Assembly: GCF_003369915.1 (NCBI RefSeq)
Contig: NC_046677.1
Coordinates: 27,360,913 to 27,424,912, forward strand
Reading direction: 5' to 3'
DNA length: 64,000 nt
DNA from: Drosophila miranda
Taxonomy: Eukaryota; Arthropoda; Insecta; Diptera; Drosophilidae
The notes beneath the pieces were generated by a model, which did not search any database, was not told the DNA's origin, and saw only the letters and a program-made list of their open reading frames with translations. How positions within the stretch are numbered: position 1 is the first letter of the stretch; each line of letters opens with the position of its first letter. Shown here in pieces: positions 11,460-19,580 of this stretch. Both the position numbers and the translations under genes were made by a program.

Positions 11460-13663
11460 TTACAACATCTGAACGAAACAGAGGCTCAGCAGGGATCCCA
11501 CAGCCATACCGACACTCAGAGCAGCAGCCATAATGGAGGACGCCAACTCTTTCTCGTGCTGCTTGACGCTCCTGTAATGTTTAAAATACATGATTAGTAA
11601 GTAGTGCACAGTAGTATCAGAAAATTACTCTGGGGAGCATATGGGATGGGGCGAAATTATCACTATAGCTTCTGTAGAGTGCAGCTACGCCGAGTGCTGG
11701 TCCGATAACATGGCAATGAAATAAGTCAATGCTGAAATTTGCATTGCAAACGTTCGCTCAGCAAATGGAAATTTTCATTTTGAATGAATAAGCAGCATTA
11801 ACTAAGACGGGGGCGGTTTGGCGTAGCTTTCAATACAATACAATTTTGAAAGAATGTACATATTGGACGTTCTACAGATCTTATGATATTACAGTCAAAG
11901 AGTGCTACTAACCTAGGCGCCATGATAAGCAGGATATTGGTCAAATACCCGTTGGATAAGGCAAATACAATCATCATTGTGATGAACGAATAATCGTGCT
12001 GCACCAGAGTAGGCAGGAAGTTGTGCTCGCTTGTGTTGGAGCACAAGAAGAACGGAATAAAGAGCATGCGCACTATGGTCAGCAAAAGCGTGGTTTGCTG
12101 ATTAATGGGACGCTCCAGCCAGCCAGCCAAGAGGCGTCCAAAGTAGTCGCCGCAGTTGAAGAACAGATAGTTGACCACAGGCAGGTAGTATATATCTGCA
12201 ATGAATAATTTTATGACACAATCCGAAAGAGAGTTTATGATACATACCCGTCCATTCGGTGTGGCTGGCAGAATGCTCGGACTGCATCAGCACAGTCACT
12301 GCTGGATAGACAGACAGCGTGGTCGTGTAGAGTAGTGCCAGGCAGACGGCATGTAGATATATTTTAGACATCACTTTCCGCGCAATCGGCTCAAGTGTCA
12401 CGCCCTCCGTCTCTTCGTTACGGCTGTGCGAGGGTATCGCACTAATCACCTTGTACTTGTCGCCGCCGTCCAGATAATACTTGAAGAACGGCTGTCGCAC
12501 CAAGATCATGTAGCAGACAATGCAGAGCAGTATGACCACGCCGCCCACGATGAAGAAGATGAAGGCCGTCGTGTTGGGGCCCGTGTCAAAAGCTAGTACC
12601 AGGATGAAGGCCAGAGCGGTAAGGATACCTCCCAAGGCCTGTCCACTGACTACGGCTGTTATGAACTCTGAGGGGAACAGGCCGGCGATGCCATAAAGGG
12701 CACCCGACATGGTCGCCGCAGAGGCTGCATTGTAAAAGGAGTCGAACATTAGCCATAAATGTGACACGTGAAATGTATGCACCCACAGTTCAGTAGAACC
12801 ACAATGATCAGTGTGATCAGGAAGAACTGCTCCTGCCAGGTATCCGTGTTCACCTCCACAAAGCCCGTGGTCACGCCGAACAGAACGAGAATGGTCCACA
12901 TCGTGCCCAGCATTTTGACCCTTAGTGAAATCCGATTGCCATAGATAGCGTTGAGGAGCAGGAAGGCCGTGCCAGAGATGGTGGCCGTGAGGGCCAAATC
13001 ACAGGTGAAGCTCTTCTGCAGCGGCGTGAGTTCCTCGTCCGGATCACTGCCATTGAGAGTGGTATTGCGGAATTTGTACTTCCAATACTGTGAAAGGATG
13101 AAAAAAAAGAGAACGAGTTAGCACATTTTCGTATAAGCCAGGGCTGAAGGGTGACTCAACCCCATAATTAGCGCAAAACAAAGAAAACCTAAAGACGATA
13201 GCCACAAACGAGCAACAACTGTCGTAACAAAACAAAAATAAACAAACAATGCCAAAGCAGATAAGCGCGCCTTAGACGTCGACGCTGGCGACGACAACGG
13301 CGGCAGATTTACGCTTGGCCCACATGCAGGTTCGAAGTGCAGTTTCATAAAGGAAAATGCGGGTGGAAATATTTCATGAATACTCACATCTTCCGCTGTC
13401 ACAAAGAAGTTCCACGGCGTCATCGTTCCAATGCCAAGCAGGTAGAAGACCACGTAGGTGAAGAGCTTTCCCGATGCGGGCTCATTCGACACTAGGACCA
13501 CTTCATCCTCCTGTCGCTCCAGCAGGCAACGTTCGTCCCCCATGTCGTACTCCGGATCATGGGGTCGAAAGGCGGGAACGAAACTTCCCTCGGCCCCAAG
13601 AATCTCCTCATCGTCCTGATCCGCGCTCTCAATGAGGCGCTCCTCGTCGTCGTTTCGATGCAT
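11460..13663 (-). CDS. Ent1: Equilibrative nucleoside transporter
   Basis: SLC29-family carrier that moves nucleosides across the plasma membrane by facilitated diffusion. On the minus strand the exons are 13663-13388, 13087-12787, 12724-12248, 12195-11913 and 11571-11460. All introns are GT-AG, phase is consistent, and the product is about 482 residues, normal for the family. After an acidic N-terminal tail, the first membrane segment carries the ENT signature FYLLGIGTMTPWNFF. Further hydrophobic segments follow (about eleven expected), with a long polar loop (FKYYLDGGDKYKVISAI and onwards). The second family signature is FFNCGDYFGRL. The last exon encodes the final transmembrane helix and ends FVQML. 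The start ATG at 13663 is the first in the exon and lies about 300 nt from a Motif-1 promoter. The exon 2/3 junction (62-nt intron) has a weak polypyrimidine tract, so that splice could shift by a few residues. Naming it Ent1 rather than another ENT paralogue rests on the neighbour genes. Confidence 0.92.
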
Positions 13664-13962
13664 TCGGGTGTATTGCTGACCCTGAGCTGGCTTCTATTGT
13701 TCTGCTGCGCTTTCGATTAGCCCTCAGAATCGAATTCATTCATGCAATTACACACCTCGGAGTTCCCTCAGCAAAACACAAACAGCTGTTGCGCCTCCTG
13801 CTGCCTCATTGAGTTCGGTGGGGCTGGAATAATTCTGCTTGTATTCCCTTGCTAATAGTTCTATCACGATTTAGTGAGAGAGGAGGTTATCGTGGCGATG
13901 CGAAGAGTAAACTAACTAGTTTACATAAAAAAAGTAAATAAAAATACAGAGAGCTAACTAAC

Positions 13963-13972
13963 CAGTGTGACC
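13963..13972 (-). promoter_or_regulatory. Motif-1 (M1BP-type) core promoter of Ent1
   Basis: The plus strand reads cagtgtgacc, the reverse complement of GGTCACACTG, which is the Ohler Motif 1 found at TATA-less housekeeping promoters in Drosophila. It lies about 300 nt upstream of the Ent1 start codon in the matching orientation. A DRE-like ATCGAT is present near 14,236. Confidence 0.7.
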
Positions 13973-13989
13973 AGTGATAGAAAAACGAG

Positions 13990-14560
13990 CCACTAAAGCC
14001 CCCTCTATTTAAACAGTTCGACTTGAGGTAAATGGTGGGAAATATTACTGATTTCAAATTCTTTTTTTAGATTCATGCCATCTTTTCTTTGAACTTAAAA
14101 AAAAAAACACGGTATCTTTCGCCTGAACTGCGCTTAAATTATTAAATTTTTATTATTTTCGGTGATATATTAAAATACCCAATGGTCAACAATGGGTTAA
14201 TTATTCTCCGTCAAGGATTGGAAAACATATTCATCGATTTAGATATTCCGTGGAATATTACAAGCGAGATAGATCTCTCAGCCTTTCCCACATAATTTTG
14301 AACCTATCCAATTAATGAACCTATTTTCTACTTGACTGGTTTATTTTAAATACTATTATTTTATAATACTATTCCGATGAAAATACGACCTTAGCCCACT
14401 TAAGCCCCATCTATTTAAACAATTTAACGACTTATTATTTGATTTCAAATTCTTTTTGTAGGTCCGTGCCAACTTCATCTGAACTTAAACAACTTAAAAA
14501 AACACGATGCCTTTCACCTGAACTGCGCTAAAATTATTCCATTTTCATTATTTTCGGTGG
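13990..14560. repeat. Two diverged direct copies of a sequence upstream of Ent1
   Basis: About 13,990-14,170 and 14,390-14,560 align. Both have aagcccc.tctatttaaaca, then gatttcaaattctttttn.ag, then a gaacttaaa run, then cctgaactgcgc and ttattttcggtg. The copies are about 400 nt apart and moderately diverged. The function is unknown. Confidence 0.65.
14201..14362 (+). repeat. Left copy of a direct repeat flanking the gene-fragment block
   Basis: It shares with 19,431-19,580 the ordered landmarks atagatct.tcag, cccacataatttt, ccaatt and attttctac.tgactggttta. Both copies are in the same orientation, about 5.2 kb apart, on either side of the inverted repeat and captured-gene fragments. Confidence 0.6.
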
Positions 14561-14693
14561 AGTATAATATACTAATATAATACTGGTGATCATTTTAGTT
14601 GTATAGCATTAATAACCATACAGAATATAGAATACTAACCATATAGCCCCTTCATACACCGAAAACTTCTTAAATGAACTTTCTGGATTAGAT

Positions 14694-15083
14694 CCCAGGG
14701 TCATTGGGTGATTCCGCCGTACCTCCTCGTCCTCTCGGGAGTTCTAAGGGATGTGCTCCTGGCTGGACTGTGCTAGTCATCGACAATGTGGCGTCCTGTC
14801 CGCTGCAGCAGGGACCACTGATCGACGGCAGAATTGTGGGTTCACGCCCACGGGAATCAACCGCTGGTCTACAGCCTCGAGGCGCGTAAGTGAAGGAGTA
14901 TATAATTGTGCATATATTTTAAAGTGTATCTTCCTTCACAGAGGACTTATATATGTACCCTACGCTTTGCCACAAGCCGAGTTGTATCCAGTTTCATCAT
15001 CTTTCGACCTGGCCATGGACAACAATCTCAAGGGCTTTGGCTATGGCAACCAAGGAAGGGTTACGTGGACTACCAGACTATAG
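14694..15083 (+). pseudogene. Gene remnant in left arm (unidentified, two exons)
   Basis: This is the inverted copy of the remnant at 16,817-17,290. It keeps a GT-AG intron of about 50 nt (donor at about 14,886, acceptor near 14,941) between an exon ending GLQPRGA and one containing DLAMDNNLKGFGYGNQG. Compared with the right-arm copy, about 68 nt are missing from the first exon just after ctggctggactgtg, which breaks the frame. I do not recognise the parent gene. Confidence 0.55.
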
Positions 15084-15240
15084 ATAGATCGCGTTGTTAT
15101 TACATTTAGATAGTAGATATAAATATTTTCAAATTGTTAATTTCTTTGTACTAAATTACGTTATGATGAATAAAACTATTGAAAAATTATCCCTACTGTA
15201 TCCTGTATCGGGGAAACAATCCCGACTACAAAAAGACGTG

Positions 15241-16110
15241 GCACGCTCAGATCGGTTCATAAATAGCGGAGAAAACCAAATATTTTGGATTGGGGAAAAT
15301 GTCCTTGATCCTTGATAAGGACTCATTAAAATCAGGGACGTTCTTTCGATCACAGGGAGCCGTCGCACGTCCTGATCGGGCCTCAAGTTAAATATGTATT
15401 CTTGGAGTCCTTACCGAAGGATCAAGGACATTTTTCTGATCACGTGGGATTATGGCACGCCCCGATCGGGTCCCAGATAAGGGGGAAAAAAATATATATG
15501 TCTAGAGAATATATCCTTGATCCTTAATAAGGACTCCATCAAATCAAGGATACTTTTCTGATCACGGAGGACCATGGCACGCCCCGATCGGGTCACAAAT
15601 AAAGGAGAAAACGAGATATATATGTCTTGACAAAATATCCTTAATCCTTGGTCCTTTATAAGGACTGCATTAGATCAAGGATGTTATACCGAACACAGGA
15701 AGCTGTCGCATGTCCCGTTCGGCATACAAATAGCCAAGAAAACTAGATATGTACGGTTGGGTTCGTTGAGGTCCTTGCGGATGATCAAGGACATTTTTGT
15801 AATCACGAGGGCCATGGCACGTCCCGATCGGGCCACAAATAAGGAAGAAAACAAGATTTATATATGTCTAAAGGAGATACCCTTTATCCTTAGTCCTTGA
15901 TAAGGACTCCATCAAATCAAGGACATTTTTCCGAACACAGGAAGTCGTCGCACGCTCTGATCGGGCCTGAAATAACGGAGTAAAGAAGATATATATGTCT
16001 GGAGTAAATATCCTTGATCATTGGTCCTTGAAAAGGACTTCATAAAATCAGGGAGTTTTTGCCGATCATAGGAAGCCGTCGCATGTCCCGATCGGGCCAC
16101 AAATAACGGA
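15241..16110 (+). repeat. GATCGG-core tandem satellite, about eight diverged units
   Basis: Unit cores (gatcggg or variants) occur near 15,250, 15,374, 15,464, 15,585, 15,716, 15,824, 15,959 and 16,090, giving periods of 90-135 nt. Each full unit reads roughly tccttgataaggactccat, then aaatcaaggacatttttc, then cgatcac.ggagcc, then cacgtcccgatcgggcc and acaaataa.ggagaaaac. About two inverted units occur in the right arm (16,480-16,640). Confidence 0.85.
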
Positions 16111-16511
16111 GAAAACAAAACAGGTTTGTAATTTGTTATTTTTGAAAATGTAGTTCAAGAAATCACCAATGGGGGCGCCACCGTTCAAAAGAGATAAACT
16201 CGCGTCAAATAGCCAAAATCTGGATGGGATACCAGGCGAACAGAAATCAGCAGAAGGTAACTGAATTTTTAAAAAAAATTTGTGGTCCCCCAAAAGTATG
16301 CACCATTTTTTTACATTTGCTACAGTTGCTTGCTGCTGATTTCTGTTCGCCTGGTATCCCATCCAGATTTTGGCTATTTGACGCGAGTTTTTCTCTTTTG
16401 TACGGTGGCGACCCCATTGGTGATTTCTTGAACTACATTTTCAAAAATAACAAATTACAAACCCGTTTTGTTTTCTCCGTTATTTGTGGCCCGATTGGGA
16501 CATGCGACGGC
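16075..16511. repeat. Near-perfect 179-nt palindrome with a 79-nt spacer
   Basis: 16,075-16,253 pairs with 16,333-16,511 with about five mismatches by eye (roughly 97% identity), spacer 16,254-16,332. The transcript of either strand would fold into a long hairpin. The open frames that read MGYQANRNQQ on both strands are a by-product of the palindrome. Confidence 0.9.
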
Positions 16512-16816
16512 TTCCTTTGATCGGAAAAACGTCCCTGATTTTATGGAGTCCTTATCAAGGATCAAGGACATTTTCCCCAATCCAAAATATTTAGTTTTCT
16601 CCGTTAATTTTGAACCGATCTGGGCGTGCCACGCCTTTTTGGAGTCGGGATTGTTTCCCCAATACAGGATACAGTAAGGATAATTTTTCAATAGTTTTAT
16701 TCATCATATCGTTAACTTAGTATAAAGAAATAAACAATTTGAAAATATTTATCTCTACTATCTAAATGTATAGACGTGTGTATCCTTAAACCTATTAAAC
16801 CTATTAACAACGAGAT

Positions 16817-18060
16817 CTATCTATAGTCTGGTAGTCCGCGTATCCCTCCCTTGGTTGCCATAGCCAAAGTCCTTGAGATAGTTTTCAATGGCCAGGTCGA
16901 AATGTGACGTCGGCTTGTTATGTTTGGGCTCTTGCAAGGGGTGCGCTTTTGTCCTGCTGGGATACGATTCGGTAATGCTTGGATAGGGTACATAAGCCCT
17001 CTGTGAAGGAAGATACATTTTAAAATATATGCACAATTAAATACTCCTTCACTTACGCGTCTCGAGGCTGAAGTCCAGCGTTTGATTACCGTGGGCGTGA
17101 GCCCACAATTCTGCTGTCGATCAGTGGTCCCTGCTGCAGCGGATGGGACGCCACATTGTCGATTCAGCGACACAGTAGTGGCATCATGGCTTTGGCCCGT
17201 AGCAGGACAGCCAGTGTCTGCCACAGTCCAGCCAGGAGCACATCCCTTACACATCCCGAGAGGACCCAAAGGTCGTCCAGGCTAGAGGCCACAGCTCGCG
17301 CGATGAAAATCATGTCCCAGGAGCCGGTGGGGAGCTCGCGATTTCAGCCGGTAGGCGCCTAGAGTGGACAGCCGTCATCGAGCGCCCACTCGCTCAGCTA
17401 AGCCGGAGGACCAGAAGTGTGAAGCACCAGTTAAACGATGGTGGGTATTTCGGTATCCGCGGGCATGCAAGAGGTATTCATGGCCACCGGAGGGGTGACC
17501 TCCTAAAATTAAAGAATGATTTGAATAAAGTAAATGGATAAATAATAACTTAATAACTTTACCTGGTGGGGTAAGAAGAGGGAATCGCTCTATAGCACTT
17601 TTTTGGCCACTGGAGCTGGAGGGAATACAAAAATAGAAAAAAGAAGAACCAAGAAAAAATAATAAATGGAAAAGATGAATAGGGGGGAAATAAGGAAAAG
17701 TTACCCGGTCAAAACCGATTATGTAAAACATGGTGCAGAAGGCTTAAGACCGCCGGAGCTCGCTTTTAAGAATGTGCTGTACAACTTTTACATTTACTGC
17801 CCGGCTCGGCCCAAGTAATGTTGCCTGCCGCTGCTTGTCGAATTGTTCTTTGCAGTCCATGATCTCTTGATCGCCAATAGTAACGCAACTCGTTGCGGCC
17901 GGGTTCTTTTCCTTGCTCTGTACAAACGGATTATAAGTATGTGGAACAAAAGAGAAAACAGATAACTTACGCCCATCGATAGGTGGCTAGTTGTTGTGCT
18001 TCCATAGTCCTCGACCAGAGCCTCATCCAAATAGTCATCAATGCCCACCCAGGACTACGA
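16817..18060 (-). pseudogene. Decayed multi-exon gene fragment, parent not recognised
   Basis: Reading leftward from about 18,060 there are successive exon-like segments joined by plausible GT-AG introns. The segments are: VGIDDYLDEALVEDYGST; then, after an intron of about 50 nt, SKEKNPAATSCVTIGDQ; then short pieces around EVTPPVAMNTSCMPADTE; then [18 protein letters not shown] with [19 protein letters not shown]; and finally, after the intron shared with the left arm, a tail with [17 protein letters not shown]. In-frame stops interrupt several segments, so it is not functional as read. Intron retention points to DNA-level copying, not retroposition. The left part (up to 17,290) belongs to the inverted repeat. 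Confidence 0.5.
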
Positions 18061-18389
18061 CGAGTTAGCCGAACTGTACTGGTTTTAGTAGAAATCCTGA
18101 TCGGCATCCTACATAGGACAATGAGATTAGTTGCGACCACACGCTGATCCACAAGTTTTCAACCAGAATTAACCTTCTTGCCTTGCTGCTGCTCCTCTCA
18201 TTCCGCAACGGTTGATTGTTGGGCTGAACTCGATCATCCACAGCATCGTCAAGCCTCTCGCAAGATTTTAAGCAGCTGTTCGTACTGGCGGCTTGGCAGT
18301 TCCTACTGGTGACTTGGCAGTGGCGGCAGTTATACCCAATGGTGCCACTGCCTCTCCAGTCAGGAGTCTCGCCAAGAGCTATCCGTGTT

Positions 18390-18780
18390 AGAACTCCACC
18401 CATGGCTCGATCTGCCGCGGCGCAAGTAGGAGCAGCGAGTTTCCTTCGGGGCCAGCTGTCTGCGCTCCTTCAGCAGTCCAATCAATCCAATGTGATGATC
18501 CGCGTGCAGGTGGGACACGTACAAAGCCTGCAAATGGCGGATGCCCTTGCGCTGCCGTTGTGGCGCACAATCTGTCCAGACGCGTCTTGTTGGGAATGCA
18601 GGAGCCAGCAGCTCCGTAAACCCGGGCACGGCATGAGTCTCCTTGACGTACTCTTCTGGTGTAAGCTTGGCCGCCAGGGTTTGGTCCAGTCCTGTTCGAA
18701 ATGCAATGAGATGACAAATGAGACGAATATATCTGCAGGTACTCAGCCTTTTTGCGACGCAGATGGAAGCTCATCATAGA
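18390..18780 (-). pseudogene. RNase Z (tRNA 3'-endonuclease, long form) fragment with frameshifts
   Basis: Three minus-strand frames together recover the N-terminal side of the catalytic metallo-beta-lactamase domain of the long RNase Z. One frame gives GSCIPNKTR and later LLLLAPRQIEPWVEF, a second gives SGQIVRHNGSARAS, and a third gives LQALYVSHLHADHHIGLIG, which holds the HxHxDH zinc motif, followed by LLKERRQLAPKE. The order matches the family but the frame shifts repeatedly and flanking domains are missing, so this is a broken copy. The parent (JhI-1/RNaseZ in flies) is not otherwise in the window. Confidence 0.8.
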
Positions 18781-18789
18781 CACCACGTC

Positions 18790-19075
18790 CTGCTCCGTTT
18801 ATGTGCTTGCATCAACCCCGCCGTCGAGGCCTCATCCAAGCAACCATGCGGCACTTCGTCTCTTTTCTTCAGATTTCTTAGTGTTCCTATTTCGTTCTGA
18901 CTTTGGTCGCGACTTTGTTGTCGCCTTCGGACCTGGGGTCCTTATAGAAGGCATTGTGGTAGTGGTAACCTGGCACACTCGTCTAGAGTCTTTTCGCTCC
19001 ATCTTCATCCTTAACTTGGTCGCGTTGCACCTCAAATGCAATATCAGTAGGTTCTCTGTTGCATTTTTAAAGTCT
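18790..19075 (-). other. Unassigned segment between two gene fragments
   Basis: A short minus-strand frame (18,832-19,041) is rich in Lys/Arg/Ser and could be another captured exon (for example LRMKMERKDSRRVCQ), but no family is recognised. It is listed so the interval is not blank. Confidence 0.25.
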
Positions 19076-19330
19076 TTAAAAAGGTGTGCTTGACGGCGTG
19101 CACCACATTGACTGCTCGGCTGGCTTTAGGACGATGGTGGTTCCGGTAGCCAGTGTGAGTCCCAGTTTCCAGGCCAGTTTCAGCGATGGTCTTGTGGTCA
19201 GATTAATGGTTTGAAATGTTTTGTCCGATTTACCATGTAGAGCACCGCCGGGATGGTCTGGGGGCTGAGGCAGGGCGGAGTTGTGGGCCACAGTTGGGCT
19301 TCAAAACGGCCGTCCACGGGAAACCCACAC
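19076..19330 (-). pseudogene. Aldehyde dehydrogenase fragment
   Basis: The minus strand encodes LAWKLGLTLATGTTIVLKP followed by AEQS, the NAD-binding stretch of class 1/2 aldehyde dehydrogenases (family form AWKLGPALATGNTIVLKPAEQT). It is preceded in broken frames by residues resembling the segment before it (for example HGKS). Only about 80 codons remain, with frame disruption on the 5' side and no catalytic Cys region. It lies in the same orientation as the RNase Z fragment. Confidence 0.7.
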
Positions 19331-19340
19331 ACATTGAGAT

Positions 19341-19440
19341 CAGTGTGACCGCGGATTTATCGATAAAATATACCGTCCGACCCTCAGAGATATACCGAAA
19401 CATACCGCCTCATTTTCAAAATATACCGTAAATATACTGA
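19341..19440 (-). promoter_or_regulatory. Orphan housekeeping-type promoter (Motif 1 + DRE + ATATACCG repeats)
   Basis: cagtgtgacc at 19,341-19,350 is Motif 1 on the minus strand. tatcgata at 19,358-19,365 is a perfect DRE (DREF site). Four ATATACCG/ACATACCG repeats follow up to about 19,440. Another perfect TATCGATA lies at 19,665-19,672 and a near match at about 19,643. The module points leftward into the ALDH and RNase Z fragments, for which no intact gene exists. Confidence 0.55.
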
Positions 19441-19580
19441 CGAATATTATACATATTCCTCGTTTTTTGATCTTCCGTCGAATAATACTAGCTAAATAGA
19501 TCTTTCAGTCGTGCCCACATAATTTTATTCGAATAATTAACCAATTTTCTACATGACTGGTTTAATTTAAACTCTTGCTT
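19431..19580 (+). repeat. Right copy of the direct repeat flanking the gene-fragment block
   Basis: Counterpart of 14,201-14,362, with shared cccacataatttt and attttctac.tgactggttta landmarks in the same orientation. Confidence 0.6.

Larger units (their letters stand above)
14694..17290. mobile_element. Large imperfect inverted repeat (foldback-like element)
   Basis: The left arm (14,694-16,253) and right arm (16,333-17,290) are reverse complements over most of their length. The order outward from the centre is: a near-identical 179-nt core, GATCGG satellite units, a shared stretch around tatcctgtatcggggaaaca, and a two-exon gene remnant with a GTAAGTGAAGGAG donor. The left arm is longer because it has about eight satellite units against about two on the right, despite a deletion of about 68 nt in its gene remnant. 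No transposase frame is visible. The structure resembles foldback-type elements or an inverted duplication inside a dispersed repeat. Its family is unidentified. Confidence 0.75.

Noticed and set aside
15241..16110. CRISPR-like array
   Set aside because: Units vary from 90 to 135 nt with no constant-repeat/unique-spacer alternation, and the genome is a eukaryote. It is a satellite.
16066..16520. Pair of 98-codon open frames sharing MGYQANRNQQ
   Set aside because: They are mirror readings of one palindrome. The shared peptide is produced by the symmetry, not by two genes.
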